Assembly (NCBI RefSeq): GCF_030250645.1
Contig: NZ_JASSVS010000006.1
Coordinates: forward strand, 62,001 to 126,000
Reading direction: 5' to 3'
DNA: 64,000 nt
DNA from: Marinobacter azerbaijanicus
GTDB lineage: Bacteria; Pseudomonadota; Gammaproteobacteria; Pseudomonadales; Oleiphilaceae
The translations under genes and the position numbers were made by a program. The notes below the pieces were generated by a model, which was not told where the DNA came from, ran no database searches, and saw only the letters and a program-made list of their open reading frames with translations. Every line of letters starts with the position of its first letter. Position 1 is the stretch's first letter. This document shows positions 1 to 9,186 of the stretch, piece after piece.

Positions 1-140
1 CCAGCCTTCTCTGCGCCAATCGGCGTGAGTGAGTCACCCAGCTTGGCCGCTTCCTCTGCGGAAACGGCGCCAAAGGCACTGCCCGCAAACAGGGATGCGG
101 ACAGAATGCCAGTGGCCAGTAGCTTCTTGTTCAGTTTCAT
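1..140 (-). CDS. DUF1329-family envelope protein, N-terminal part only
   Basis: Only the first 46 codons are in the window; the gene runs off the left edge. It opens with a typical Sec signal peptide (MKLNKKLLATGILSASLFAG, then AFGA) and continues SAEEAAKLGDSLTPIGAEKAG, the usual start of mature DUF1329 proteins, a LolB-like lipoprotein-sorting fold found in the envelope. It lies 33 bp downstream of a DUF1302 gene on the same strand. The two families are habitual operon partners in Pseudomonas and relatives, often with an RND/MMPL exporter. The exact substrate is not known. Family assignment rests on the N-terminus and the neighbour, so it is good but not certain. Confidence 0.75.
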   Translation of the reverse strand, partial: MKLNKKLLATGILSASLFAGSAFGAVSAEEAAKLGDSLTPIGAEKA

Positions 141-173
141 TTAAATTACCTCGTTAAACGAATTCGGGCCGAA

Positions 174-2075
174 TCAGAATGAGTAGGAAACACTTGCACT
201 CACAAAATCACGGTCGGTCAACTCGTTATACGGCTTGCCACCGAAAAAGTTTGTATAACCGATATTACCGGTTATGCGGTTCTGGTAAACAGCCTGCAGT
301 GAGAGACCAATGGCCTTGTTACCTTCATTGAAGTTACCACCTGGCTGCGGCGCGTAACCCTGGACGTCATGACTCCAGGCCAACTGGGGTGACAGGTTGA
401 TGCCTGCAATCGCACTGGGATAGTCCCACACCAGACGGGTACGGTAGCCCCACGAGAAGGACGTGGTAAAGCCTTCGTTGTTACAGTAATTGGTGTTGAT
501 GTTGGCGCCAGCCGCACAGAAATCACCGGTGAAATTGGAGCCTTCGACCGGCAGCGTGCCAATACCGAAGGTACCGGAGCGACCATAACGGGCTTCGTCT
601 TCATCGGGAAGGTCGTGCACGTAGGTAGCACCAAATTCCGTGATCAGGGACAGACGGCTTGCGCCCATGACCTGGTCGAAGAACTTGATCAGCGTGAACT
701 GGGCCTGGGATACGTTAAACCTGTCGTAGCCGTCAACTGGCTTGCCGGCCAGGTTCGCACCCGGATTCTCTTCAAGGCGCTGCGCTTCCAGCTTACTGAG
801 GGTCTCGCCGTTCGGGCCACGCTGCTGCAGGCCGCCGAAGATCAGCTCAAATGCGTTCCACTGAAGCGGCATATTGTCCCGGAAGCTGTATTCCGCACCC
901 AGAGACCAGCCACCCGGAGTGGTGGTATTGATACTGATACCGTAGAGGTTGATGTTCTCCGGATACTCGATGAAGTAGCTGGGGAACGATGAAAACGGCT
1001 CGTTCGGATCGTTCTGCTGAGTGCCACTCGGTGAGGAGGGGTTGTTCACCAGGCCGCTGACGTAAGGCAGGCGGCTGTTGTACTTGATGTAGTAGAAACC
1101 GATTTCCGAATTGTTCAGTTCCGGCACGAACCAGCGCATAGCGACACCGAACTGGTCTTTGGAATCTGCCTCCTCGTCTGCCAGGCGTGGTGCCACGAAA
1201 CCCTGGGCGAGGGCCTGTGAATCCGGCAAAGTACCTGCCAGCAATACCGGGCCACAGCCGTCTGCGGCGAAGTCATTGGTGGAGAAGAAGGTACCACAGT
1301 CATCAGGACGCACCGGCTCCCAGTCTGCCTGGACGAAGGCTTCAACGGTCACGTTCTCGGTAAGACCCACGGAGGTGTAGAACATCTCAACGGGCAGCAG
1401 CGCGTCTTTCAGCTCTGAGCCTGGAGCCCGGAAAGCCTGTACATCGATAGGGTTGATGGTGTTTATGCCGCCCTGAATGAACGTGCTCTCACCCCAGCTC
1501 AGCACCTGTTTGCCATAACGCAGACTCACCGGCGTGTTGCCGAGCCACCAGTCAGAGAAAACGTAGGCGTCAAGAATTTCGCCGCCGGAGGCATTGTCTT
1601 TGGCCTGTTCATTCAGTTCACGGCGCTGACCGACCGGGTCCACCGCCCTGTTCTCGTCTTTCAGCTCGAAGTCATACCAGTAGCGGCCGCGGGTAAAGGC
1701 TCCCACACGGTCAAGGTAATCGCCGCCAACGTTGTAGTTCAGGAACAACGAGGTGTTGCCCTTTACGATCTTGGAAACGGTATCCCCTTTTTCGAAGTTG
1801 AGGTTACCGTCGTCGTAGTTATTGGTGGAGGCGCCGATGTTTTCCATTGACCCGCCGGGGGCATATTCCGGGCCGAGGTTGCCCTGGGCAATCAGCCTTC
1901 TGTCGCGGTCCTGAGTCCGCCAGGTGGCGCCAGCTGACAACGTGGTGTCTAAAGAGGCTTCCACATCCCCCACATAAAACGAATAGGCTGCTGCCTGCCC
2001 GGATAGTCCGGCTGCAACTGCTACGGCCAGCGGCAATTTGGTCCACTGCTGCCATTGCTGTGTTTTTCTTGTCAT
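174..2075 (-). CDS. DUF1302 outer-membrane-type protein (633 aa)
   Basis: Probably a beta-barrel outer membrane protein of the DUF1302 family, partner of the DUF1329 gene just downstream. An open frame continues upstream to 2186. I chose the ATG at 2075 because it gives a clean signal peptide (MTRKTQQWQQW, hydrophobic core KLPLAVAVAAGL, cleavage near SGQAAAYS) and has GGAG about 10 bases upstream. The mature part is rich in alternating aromatic/polar strands and ends in SVSYSF, the terminal-Phe signature of outer membrane barrels. It also has the family phrases SLRYGKQVLSWGES and INTINPIDVQAFRAPGSELK. Function is unresolved; published contexts link the family to lipid or hydrophobic-compound export, which here is inference only. 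Confidence 0.8.
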   Translation of the reverse strand: MTRKTQQWQQWTKLPLAVAVAAGLSGQAAAYSFYVGDVEASLDTTLSAGATWRTQDRDRRLIAQGNLGPEYAPGGSMENIGASTNNYDDGNLNFEKGDTVSKIVKGNTSLFLNYNVGGDYLDRVGAFTRGRYWYDFELKDENRAVDPVGQRRELNEQAKDNASGGEILDAYVFSDWWLGNTPVSLRYGKQVLSWGESTFIQGGINTINPIDVQAFRAPGSELKDALLPVEMFYTSVGLTENVTVEAFVQADWEPVRPDDCGTFFSTNDFAADGCGPVLLAGTLPDSQALAQGFVAPRLADEEADSKDQFGVAMRWFVPELNNSEIGFYYIKYNSRLPYVSGLVNNPSSPSGTQQNDPNEPFSSFPSYFIEYPENINLYGISINTTTPGGWSLGAEYSFRDNMPLQWNAFELIFGGLQQRGPNGETLSKLEAQRLEENPGANLAGKPVDGYDRFNVSQAQFTLIKFFDQVMGASRLSLITEFGATYVHDLPDEDEARYGRSGTFGIGTLPVEGSNFTGDFCAAGANINTNYCNNEGFTTSFSWGYRTRLVWDYPSAIAGINLSPQLAWSHDVQGYAPQPGGNFNEGNKAIGLSLQAVYQNRITGNIGYTNFFGGKPYNELTDRDFVSASVSYSF

Positions 2076-2333
2076 TGGAAGGCTACTCCATTGTTGTTCT
2101 GAGTCGCTGCTCTGATTATTGGTGTTCACGATGTTTGGAGGCTTCATGCACAGTGCTCGTGATGTTCGCACTATAGCTAACGCCATCGGACGCTTTGATC
2201 AGTCAAAAGTATGATTTTACGATTACACCCCTCTCCGCGGCAGGCTTCCCTCGCACTGAGTCACTATAGTCAACATTTCAGGATGCAACCAGTTGGGCTG
2301 ATAAGGGATTTAACTTCGGCGGAACGGCGAGAA

Positions 2334-2423
2334 TGTAGGTCGGATTAGCCAAAGGCGTAATCCGACATGGGGAGTACTGCGCTGCCGGATTTGTCGGATT
2401 ACGCTTCGCTAATCCGACCTACG
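2334..2423. repeat. Family A REP-like pair (inverted)
   Basis: Two short palindromes face each other between the DUF1302 gene and the thiolase. Copy 2334-2367 reads TGTAGGTCGGATTAG with its complement CGTAATCCGACA. Copy 2392-2423 is the inverse orientation, ending TAATCCGACCTACGG. Each folds to a GTCGGATTA/TAATCCGAC stem preceded by a GTAG foot, as in REP sequences mobilised by RAYT transposases. The 366 bp gap 2076-2441 holds nothing else I can recognise apart from the upstream region of the DUF1302 gene. Confidence 0.85.
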
Positions 2424-2441
2424 GTTATAGCAGGACGGGGA

Positions 2442-3626
2442 TCACAGCATTTCGATAGCCATGGCCGTGGCCTCACCACCACCGATACAAAGCGCTGCAA
2501 CACCTTTCTTCTTGCCATAATGCTTCAGGGAGTGCATCAACGTTACCAGCAGACGGGAGCCGGTGGAGCCGACGGGGTGGCCCTGGGCGCAGGCACCGCC
2601 GTGGATGTTGACCTTCTCAGGGTCCAGGCCGAGCTCGCGAATGGGCATCATTGCGACCATGGCGAAGGCTTCGTTGATTTCGAACAGATCCACGTCGTCT
2701 TTGGTCCAGCCAGTTTTACCGAACAGGGTTTCGATGGCGCCGACAGGCGCACAGGTGAACTCGGACGGGTGCTGGGACTGGGTGCTGTGGGCAACGATTC
2801 TGGCCAGAGGTTTGAGGCCGCGTTTTTCTGCTTCGGATTCACGCATCAGCACCAGGGCTGACGCTCCATCGGAGATGGAAGAAGCGTTGGCAGCCGTGAC
2901 CGTGCCGTCCTTGCTGAAGGCCGGACGCAGGCTCGGGATCTTGTCGATATTGGCGTTGTGGGGCTGCTCATCATCTTCTACAACCACCTCGCCTTTGCGG
3001 GTTTTCACGGTCACGGGGATGATCTCATCTTTGAGCAATCCCTCTTCGATGGCTTTCTTCGCGCGGGTGAGCGAGGTGATGGCGTATTCGTCCATTTCCT
3101 CGCGGGTATAGCCCTTCTTGTCCGCCATTTCCTGTGCGAACGCGCCCATCAGGCGGCCGGTTTCTGCGTCTTCCAGGCCATCAAGGAACATGTGATCCTG
3201 AGGCGCCTGCCCGGGCCCCATCCGATAGCCACTACGGACCCCCTGAAGGATATAGGGAGCGTTGGACATGCTCTCCATACCACCGGCAACCATGATGTCA
3301 TTGCTGCCGGCCTTGATCACATCGTGAGCGAACATGGCGGCCTTCATGCCGGAACCGCAAAGCTTGTTGATGGTGGTGGCGCCGGTGCTGTCCGGAAGGC
3401 CTGCCTGGCGCATGGCCTGGCGGGCCGGACCCTGCTTGAGGCCGGCGGGCAGGACATTGCCCATAATGACTTCCTGCACGTCCGCCGGCTGCAGCCCGGC
3501 ACGGCGGATGGCCTCTGCAATGCTGATGGCGCCCAGCTCCGGCGCGGAAACTGCGGCCAGACTTCCCTGGAAGCCGCCCATGGGGGTGCGTACACCGCTT
3601 ACGATTACGACGTTGTCTGTGGTCAT
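2442..3626 (-). CDS. Acetyl-CoA C-acetyltransferase (thiolase II)
   Basis: A 394-aa biosynthetic-type thiolase that condenses two acetyl-CoA to acetoacetyl-CoA, or runs in reverse in short-chain degradation. The N-terminus VVIVSGVRTPMGGFQGSLA is typical. The acylated Cys is C90 in NKLCGSG. The C-terminal catalytic His is in ACAQGHPVGSTGSR and the second Cys in ALCIGGGEATA. The glycine-rich end and full length match AtoB/PhaA-type enzymes. It stands alone between two REP clusters, with no fatty-acid, PHA or ketone-body gene next to it, so the in vivo direction cannot be told. The replacement of the usual NGGAIALGHP by HGGACAQGHP is a subgroup difference, not a lesion. Confidence 0.92.
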   Translation of the reverse strand: MTTDNVVIVSGVRTPMGGFQGSLAAVSAPELGAISIAEAIRRAGLQPADVQEVIMGNVLPAGLKQGPARQAMRQAGLPDSTGATTINKLCGSGMKAAMFAHDVIKAGSNDIMVAGGMESMSNAPYILQGVRSGYRMGPGQAPQDHMFLDGLEDAETGRLMGAFAQEMADKKGYTREEMDEYAITSLTRAKKAIEEGLLKDEIIPVTVKTRKGEVVVEDDEQPHNANIDKIPSLRPAFSKDGTVTAANASSISDGASALVLMRESEAEKRGLKPLARIVAHSTQSQHPSEFTCAPVGAIETLFGKTGWTKDDVDLFEINEAFAMVAMMPIRELGLDPEKVNIHGGACAQGHPVGSTGSRLLVTLMHSLKHYGKKKGVAALCIGGGEATAMAIEML

Positions 3627-3657
3627 GATTGGGTCTCTCGTATCAATGTTGTTTGGG

Positions 3658-3815
3658 TGTCGGATTACGCCTTCGGCTAATCCGACCTACGGGTTCGATG
3701 TCAAGGGCCGAGTACTTTCGTAATGTCGGATTACGCTTCGCTAATCCGACCTACGGGTTTGGTGTCACGGGCTGAGTACTTTTGTAGGTCGGATTAGGCG
3801 AAGCCGTAATCCGAC
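3658..3815. repeat. Family A REP-like cluster (three copies)
   Basis: Three REP-like palindromes fill the gap between the thiolase start and the zapE stop. Copies at 3658-3692 and 3724-3757 are inverse (TGTCGGATTACG ... TAATCCGACCTACGGG). Copy 3783-3815 is forward (TGTAGGTCGGATTAGG). Their central stems differ but stay paired: GCC-TTC-GGC, GC-TTC-GC and GGC-GAA-GCC. The cluster begins about 30 bp upstream of the thiolase start codon and ends six bases before the zapE stop. Confidence 0.85.
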
Positions 3816-3820
3816 TTATT

Positions 3821-4918
3821 TCAGGCTCTGTGCGGTGCCTCAAGATACTCCCTGGACTGCATCTCCAATAACCGCGATTCGGTACGCTCAAACTCGAACC
3901 CGAGCCGTCCGCCGGCGTAAAGGTCGGTAATTGGCGCCTCTGCGGAAATAATGACTTTCACGTTGCGGTCGTAGAACTCGTCGATCAGGTTGATAAACCG
4001 CCGCGCCTGATCATCCTTGTCCTTTCCGAGGATCGGTACGTTGCTGATGATTACCGCATGAAATTCGCGGGCCAGTTCGATGTAGTCGTTCTGGCTCCGG
4101 GGGCCGTCGCAAAGGGCTTTGAAGTCAAACCAGACCACGTCGTCGGCGTGGCAGATGGCCCTGAGCTTGCGACCATTGATGTCCAGCTCCAGGCTATGGC
4201 TGCCGGCTTCCAGCGCAAGACTGTCATAGCTTTTCTGCAGGCTACTGTCGGCATCCCCGTCCAGGGGATAGTGATAGAGTTCCGCCTGCTCAAGGCTTCT
4301 GAGGCGATAGTCAACGCCTCCGTCCACGTTCACGACATCGGTATGTTTCTTGACCAGCTCGATGGCGGGCAGGAACCTCGCACGTTGCAGGCCGTCCTTG
4401 TAGAGACCGTCCGGCACAATATTGGAGGTACAGACCAGGGTGACGCCACGGCTGAAAAGGCCATCCATCAGGGTAGCCAGAATCATGGCGTCGCCAATGT
4501 CCGAAACAAAAAACTCGTCGAAGCAGATGACCCGGGTCTCATCGGCAAACTGCCTTGCCACCAGTTCCAGCGGATTTTTCTCGCCCTTCAGACCTTTCAG
4601 CTCCTTGTGCACCCGCTGCATGAAGCGGTGGAAGTGCACCCGCATCTTGCGATCAAATGGCAGTGATTCGTAGAAGGTATCCATCAGGTAGGTCTTGCCG
4701 CGACCAACCCCACCCCAGAAGTACAGGCCCTTGATCGGCTCCTCTCTGCCCTTTTTCAGCTTCAGCCGGAGTTTGACCATCGGTTTTTCCCGATCCCTTT
4801 CCGCCGCCACCAGTTTGTCGTACAGTGACTGCAAGCGGCGCACTGCGTCTTCCTGGGCGGAGTCGTGCTGGAATTCCGGCCGCTCAAGGTCTTGCTGGTA
4901 TCGTTCCCATGGGGTCAT
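3821..4918 (-). CDS. zapE: Cell division protein ZapE (AFG1-like ATPase)
   Basis: A P-loop ATPase of the AFG1/ZapE family, which acts at the Z-ring during constriction and destabilises FtsZ polymers. Walker A is FWGGVGRGKTYLMD and Walker B is ICFDEFFVSD; an arginine-rich sensor region follows (TSNIVPDGLYKDGLQRARFLP). The frame is open to 5071. The start at 4918 (MTPWERYQQDLERPEF) aligns with the known family N-terminus and gives 365 aa, the family length. ATGs at 4942 and 4972 remain possible because none has a strong ribosome site. It is transcribed away from yhcB; both act in envelope or division. Confidence 0.88.
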   Translation of the reverse strand: MTPWERYQQDLERPEFQHDSAQEDAVRRLQSLYDKLVAAERDREKPMVKLRLKLKKGREEPIKGLYFWGGVGRGKTYLMDTFYESLPFDRKMRVHFHRFMQRVHKELKGLKGEKNPLELVARQFADETRVICFDEFFVSDIGDAMILATLMDGLFSRGVTLVCTSNIVPDGLYKDGLQRARFLPAIELVKKHTDVVNVDGGVDYRLRSLEQAELYHYPLDGDADSSLQKSYDSLALEAGSHSLELDINGRKLRAICHADDVVWFDFKALCDGPRSQNDYIELAREFHAVIISNVPILGKDKDDQARRFINLIDEFYDRNVKVIISAEAPITDLYAGGRLGFEFERTESRLLEMQSREYLEAPHRA

Positions 4919-5172
4919 ATGGATGCACTTTTGGGGTGTCATTAAGGCGTTTCCCGAAGTATGGTCATTCATAACGGCGGCGTATTGTGGCCGATTTTGG
5001 CTTTTTTCGCCACGTTCCAGAGCTTTCCGGCACCGCGCGAACAGTAGCGGCAGGCGTGAGATACGTTGCAATACGACGATTGGCGCACGAGTGACTCGTG
5101 TGCGCAGAGGCTTTCGGGCGTTATACTCTTATTAACGGCATGGCCGATTCATCAAAAGGGACGACACAGCTT

Positions 5173-5613
5173 ATGACAAACCTGATTCTGGCAGCTATCG
5201 CCGCATTGATTGTTGGCATTGTCATCGGGGTACTGGTTGGCCGCTCCGGTCAGGGCTCCACATTGCGGCAGCGCCGGGCTGAACAGCAGATTGAAGAGCT
5301 GAGGAACGAGTACACCCGCTATCAGGCCCAGGTCAACGAGCACTTCATGGAGTCTGCTCATCTGCTGCGCCGTTTCAACGACACCTATCGCGACGTGAAC
5401 CAGCATATGGCCCGCGGGGCCAATCGTCTGTGCAACGACGAGGACTGGCTGCTGGAGCTGGAAAAGGATAATGCCCGCGCCCGCCTGGAAGAAGGTTCCG
5501 GCGACAAGGAGGGTGTAGAGCCGCCGAGGGACTATGCTCCCAAGAGCGACCCGAAGGAAAAGGGCACGCTGGCCGAGGATTTCGGGTTGGCTGAGAAGCA
5601 GCAGAAAGCCTGA
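5173..5613 (+). CDS. YhcB-family inner-membrane protein (DUF1043)
   Basis: A 146-aa single-pass inner membrane protein. It starts MTNLILAAIAALIVGIVIG (one transmembrane helix, residues 3-23), then a predicted coiled coil (RQRRAEQQIEELRNEYTRY) and the conserved FMESAHLLRRFNDTYRDV and MARGANRLC. The family (YhcB, also named LapD or ZapG) links cell division and envelope synthesis in E. coli. The ATG at 5173 was chosen because the membrane helix begins there and AGGGA lies about 12 bases upstream. The acidic, disordered C-terminus (KSDPKEKGTLAEDF) is usual. It is divergent from zapE with a possible -10 TATACT at 5122-5127. Confidence 0.88.
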   Translation: MTNLILAAIAALIVGIVIGVLVGRSGQGSTLRQRRAEQQIEELRNEYTRYQAQVNEHFMESAHLLRRFNDTYRDVNQHMARGANRLCNDEDWLLELEKDNARARLEEGSGDKEGVEPPRDYAPKSDPKEKGTLAEDFGLAEKQQKA

Positions 5614-5653
5614 CGATTCCTGACCATCAGACGGGGTTTGTCAGACGGGCTAA

Positions 5654-6397
5654 TCAAACAGGGTTATCGCAGTCGATAAACCGGTGGCTTACCCCGAATG
5701 TTTTCTCCAGGGCCCGCCCCAGGGCCTGAACGCCGTAACGCTCTGTGGCGTGATGCCCGGCCGCGTAGTAGTGAATGCCGCACTCGCGGGCGGTATGCGT
5801 CGTAGGTTCTGAAATCTCACCACTAATGTAGGCATCCAGCCCGGCATCCAAGGCCTTATCGATGAAGCCCTGGGCCGCACCGGTACACCAGCCAACCCGT
5901 GATATCTGGGCCGGACCATCCCCCACCCACATGGGGGTGCGGGCGAGCTGGCTGCCAATCAGCTCTGCAAAGGCCGCGGGCGCCATCGGCCTGTCCAGCT
6001 CGCCCTGCCAGACCAGGCCGCCCAGTGGCCGGGGGTTACGAATACCGAGCACATCGGCCAACTGGCGGTTATTGCCGTAGTCCGGATGATCATCCAGCGG
6101 CAGATGGTAGGCCACCAGATTGATGTCGTGATCCAGCAGGCGCTTGATGCGCTCGCGCTTCATGCCACGGATGGCCTGGTCCTCACCTTTCCAGAAGTAA
6201 CCATGGTGCACCAGGATCATGTCGGCACCGGCTTCGACAGCTGCGTCAACCAGGGCCTGCGAGGCGGTTACGCCACTGATGATGGTGTTCACCTCTTCCC
6301 TTCCCTCGACCTGCAGGCCATTGGGGCAGTAGTCCTGGAAATTTTCAGGGGCGAGCCATTCATTCAGAGTGCGGAGGATCTCGTTGCGCGATGCCAT
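5654..6397 (-). CDS. Nif3-like dinuclear metal-centre protein (YbgI)
   Basis: A 247-aa NIF3/YbgI family protein, a toroidal hexamer with a di-iron or di-zinc centre. Family members are annotated as GTP cyclohydrolase I type 2, but the physiological role is not settled. Seen here: the metal-ligand segment MILVHHGYFWKG, the DINLVAYHLPLDDHPDYGNN segment (first His/Asp ligands) and the C-terminal YYAAGHHATERYGVQ (His and Glu ligands). It begins with ATG at 6397, 35 bp after the hisC stop on the same strand, so it is probably the last gene of the his segment. Confidence 0.9.
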   Translation of the reverse strand: MASRNEILRTLNEWLAPENFQDYCPNGLQVEGREEVNTIISGVTASQALVDAAVEAGADMILVHHGYFWKGEDQAIRGMKRERIKRLLDHDINLVAYHLPLDDHPDYGNNRQLADVLGIRNPRPLGGLVWQGELDRPMAPAAFAELIGSQLARTPMWVGDGPAQISRVGWCTGAAQGFIDKALDAGLDAYISGEISEPTTHTARECGIHYYAAGHHATERYGVQALGRALEKTFGVSHRFIDCDNPV

Positions 6398-6432
6398 GGG
6401 GTCTCCGTTTTCAGTATCTGGAATTTATCGCA

Positions 6433-7488
6433 CTACACCAGTGCCTTCAGGCATTCGATCAGCCGTTTGTTCTGGTCTGCCGTGCCGGTGGTGATACGCA
6501 GGAACTCTGAAATTCTGGGTTTGTTAAAGTGCCGAACAATCACGCCCTGCTCTCGCAACCCTCTGGCGAGCGCCTCTCCAGCATGGTGGGGGTGACGGGC
6601 AAAGATGAAGTTGGCCCTGGAGGGCAGAACTTCGAACCCCAGGGACTCAAGCTTTGACGTGACCCATTCCCGCTCACCGATCACACCCTCACAGGTGGCG
6701 CGGAACCAGGCTTCATCATTAAATGCAGCGATGGCGCCTGCCTGCGCAAGGCGGTCAAGCGGGTAGGAGTTGAAGCTGTTCTTTACCCGGTTCAGGGCTT
6801 CGATGAGCTCGGCGCTGCCAATGGCAAAGCCTACCCGCAATCCGGCCAGGGAGCGCGCCTTGGACAGGGTCTGGCTGACCAGCAGGTTGGGATACTTTCC
6901 CACAAGTTTAATCGCGCTTTCGCCACCGAAGTCCACGTAGGCCTCGTCCACAACCACAACGCGATCCGGGTTGGCGGCCACAATGGCTTCAACCTTTTCC
7001 AGTGCCAGGTATCGGCCGGTTGGTGCGTTGGGGTTGGGAAAGATGATGCCACCGTTAGACTGCTTGTAGTCTTCGGGGTCAATTTCGAAGCTGTCGGTCA
7101 GCGGTACGGCTTTGCCTTCGATGTTGTAGAGGCCGCAGTACACCGGGTAGAAGCTGTAGGTAATGTCCGGGTAGAGGACCGGCTGGTCATGCTGGAACAG
7201 GCCATAGAAGATGTGGGCCAGCACTTCGTCGGAGCCGTTGCCAAGGAAGACCTGATCGCTCTGGACGCCATAGTACTGGGCGATCGTGCTTTTCAGCGCC
7301 TCCCCTTCGGGGTCCGGGTAGAGCCTGAGGTTGTCGTTGAGCTCAGCGGTAATGGCCTCGACGACCTTCGGCGAGGGGCCGAAGGGGTTCTCGTTGGTAT
7401 TCAGCTTCACCAGATTGGCCATTTTCGGCTGCTCCCCCGGAACATAGGGGGTCAGCTTCGCAACCAGTGGACTCCAGAACTTGCTCAT
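6433..7488 (-). CDS. hisC: Histidinol-phosphate aminotransferase
   Basis: A 351-aa PLP-dependent fold type I transaminase for histidinol phosphate synthesis. The PLP lysine is in [18 protein letters not shown]. The cofactor-binding segments are [24 protein letters not shown] and the phosphate-binding LGNGS loop. [11 protein letters not shown] is the classic HisC N-terminal substrate segment. It follows hisD after a 202 bp gap that holds two REP-like units, so co-transcription with hisD is plausible but not shown. The same order (hisG, hisD, hisC next to murA) occurs in Pseudomonas. Confidence 0.95.
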   Translation of the reverse strand: MSKFWSPLVAKLTPYVPGEQPKMANLVKLNTNENPFGPSPKVVEAITAELNDNLRLYPDPEGEALKSTIAQYYGVQSDQVFLGNGSDEVLAHIFYGLFQHDQPVLYPDITYSFYPVYCGLYNIEGKAVPLTDSFEIDPEDYKQSNGGIIFPNPNAPTGRYLALEKVEAIVAANPDRVVVVDEAYVDFGGESAIKLVGKYPNLLVSQTLSKARSLAGLRVGFAIGSAELIEALNRVKNSFNSYPLDRLAQAGAIAAFNDEAWFRATCEGVIGEREWVTSKLESLGFEVLPSRANFIFARHPHHAGEALARGLREQGVIVRHFNKPRISEFLRITTGTADQNKRLIECLKALV

Positions 7489-7566
7489 CTTGATGTCTAC
7501 TCCGTGGAAACGGGCGGCGGGGCTACCCTCCCGCCCTCGCAGTCTTTGGCAGCGGCCTTCTCAAAA

Positions 7567-7689
7567 CGTAGGTCGGATTAGGCCCAAAGGGCCGTAATCC
7601 GACAACCCAGCCGGCAACAAGCCAGGTCAAACCCAGCACTTGCCGACAAAATCTGCCTGTCGGATTACGCTGCGCTAATCCGACCTACT
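7567..7689. repeat. Family A REP-like pair between hisD and hisC
   Basis: A forward copy at 7567-7604 (CGTAGGTCGGATTAGG ... CGTAATCCGACA) and an inverse copy at 7659-7689 lie between hisD and hisC. The forward copy has an enlarged, still fully paired inner stem (GGCCC-AAA-GGGCC). The inverse copy reaches within one base of the hisD stop. In the his transcript the pair would form stable hairpins, a position where REPs often protect upstream mRNA ends. Confidence 0.85.
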
Positions 7690-7690
7690 C

Positions 7691-8998
7691 CTACTCCTTG
7701 ATCCTGTACTCCGCTGACCGTGCATGCGCTGTAAGCCCCTCACCCCGGGCCAACACCGACGCCACTCGTCCCATCCGGTCGGCACCAGCCGCAGAAAATC
7801 CGATAATGGATGAGCGCTTCTGGAAATCGTATACGCCAAGCGGCGAGGAGAAGCGTGCTGTACCGGAAGTCGGCAATACGTGGTTAGGCCCGGCGCAGTA
7901 ATCGCCCAGCGCCTCAGCCGTATACCGGCCCATAAAGATAGCGCCGGCATGGCGAATTTCTTCCACCAGGGCCTCCGGGTTTTCCACGGAGAGCTCAAGG
8001 TGCTCCGGCGCAATGCGGTTGGAAACCCGGGCGGCCTCAGACAGATCCGCCACCTGAATCAATGCGGCGCGGTCGGTCATGGAGGTGGCAATAATCTCGG
8101 AACGCTCCATGGTGGGCAGCAGTTTGTTGATGCTGGCTTCCACCGCGTCGAGAAACTCTGCATCCGGGCTGATCAGAATGGATTGCGCCTGCTCGTCGTG
8201 CTCGGCCTGGGAGAACAGGTCCATGGCGATCCAGTCCGGGTCGGTCTTGCCATCGCAGATCACCAGGATTTCCGACGGTCCGGCAATCATGTCGATGCCG
8301 ACGGTGCCAAACACTTCACGCTTGGCGGTGGCGACAAAAATATTGCCGGGACCGACGATTTTATCAACGGCGGGGATAGTCTCCGTACCGTATGCAAGCG
8401 CGCCAACCGCCTGGGCTCCGCCCACACAGAACACACGGTCCACGCCAGCAATTGCAGCGGAGGCCAGGACCATATCGTTCACCACACCATCCGGAGTAGG
8501 AACAACCATGATCACCTCACCGACTCCGGCAACTTTTGCCGGGATGGCGTTCATCAGCACGGAGGATGGATAGGCGGCCTTGCCACCAGGCACATACAAA
8601 CCAGCCCGATCCAGCGGCGTCACCTTCTGCCCTAGGACCGTGCCGTCTTCATCTTTGTACTGCCAGGACTTCTGGTTCTGACGCTCGTGGTAGTCCCGAA
8701 CCCGCTCGGCGGCTTTCTCAAGCGCAACACGCTGACCCTGGGGAATAGCCTCCAAGGCCTGCCGCAGCCTGTCCTGACCTATTTCCAGCTCAGCTACTGA
8801 GTCAACCTTCAAACGGTCAAACTTCTCGGTAAATTCCAGAACCGCCGCATCACCACGGGTTTTAACCTGATGCAGGATATGACGAACCGACTCATTCACC
8901 TGATGATCAACACTGTCTTCCCACGCCAGCAACGCGGCCAGCGCATTGTCAAAGTCTCCTTGGGAAGCGTCTAATCGTTTGATGCTGATATCGGTCAT
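7691..8998 (-). CDS. hisD: Histidinol dehydrogenase
   Basis: A 435-aa zinc-dependent dehydrogenase that oxidises histidinol to histidine in two NAD-dependent steps. Diagnostic segments are [68 protein letters not shown] (zinc and catalytic His region), [13 protein letters not shown] and [18 protein letters not shown]. The frame is open to 9142 but the extension crosses the family B1 palindrome. The ATG at 8998 has AGGAAAG about 8 bases upstream and aligns with HisD N-termini ([11 protein letters not shown]). It is separated from hisG by 188 bp that carry the B1 element. Confidence 0.95.
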   Translation of the reverse strand: MTDISIKRLDASQGDFDNALAALLAWEDSVDHQVNESVRHILHQVKTRGDAAVLEFTEKFDRLKVDSVAELEIGQDRLRQALEAIPQGQRVALEKAAERVRDYHERQNQKSWQYKDEDGTVLGQKVTPLDRAGLYVPGGKAAYPSSVLMNAIPAKVAGVGEVIMVVPTPDGVVNDMVLASAAIAGVDRVFCVGGAQAVGALAYGTETIPAVDKIVGPGNIFVATAKREVFGTVGIDMIAGPSEILVICDGKTDPDWIAMDLFSQAEHDEQAQSILISPDAEFLDAVEASINKLLPTMERSEIIATSMTDRAALIQVADLSEAARVSNRIAPEHLELSVENPEALVEEIRHAGAIFMGRYTAEALGDYCAGPNHVLPTSGTARFSSPLGVYDFQKRSSIIGFSAAGADRMGRVASVLARGEGLTAHARSAEYRIKE

Positions 8999-9078
8999 TT
9001 CATCTTTCCTGCTGTGCGAAGAATCTATCCGCGGTTTGAAACGTGTTATTGGCCTGAGGATACGGAAAAGGCCCGGGA

Positions 9079-9184
9079 ACGGGTCAGGAAGGGCTTTCCA
9101 AAACTGTGCGGAGCCAGGGATGGCGGAGCCCAAGCGCCACATGGATGTGCTTGAGCGTGTTTTGGAAAGCCCTTCCTGAGCCGT
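9079..9184 (+). repeat. Family B palindromic element, copy B1
   Basis: A 26 bp stem (left 9079-9104, right 9159-9184) with one mismatch encloses a 54-nt head. Read on the plus strand, the head folds into two small hairpins: GCCA-GGGA-TGGC at 9113-9124 and CACA-TGGA-TGTG at 9138-9149. The stem base next to the head (CTTTCCAAAAC / GTTTTGGAAAG) is shared with other copies, whereas the outer part (TCAGGAAGGG) is private to this one. The element sits in the his gene run, ending two bases before the hisG stop codon. The minus-strand his transcript would carry the complement of the GGA loops. Confidence 0.9.
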
Positions 9185-9186
9185 TC

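Noticed and set aside
5083..5106. Imperfect dyad GCGCACGAGT...ACTCGTGTGCGC upstream of yhcB
   Set aside because: The two arms differ by a two-base insertion and no regulator fits; too weak to list as a site.
9030..9180. Open frames crossing family B elements (for example N-terminal extensions of hisD at 9142 and of gatC from 33626)
   Set aside because: The extensions translate the palindrome (recurring GWRS.SATWMC-type peptides) and have no family match; internal starts with ribosome sites fit the real proteins.
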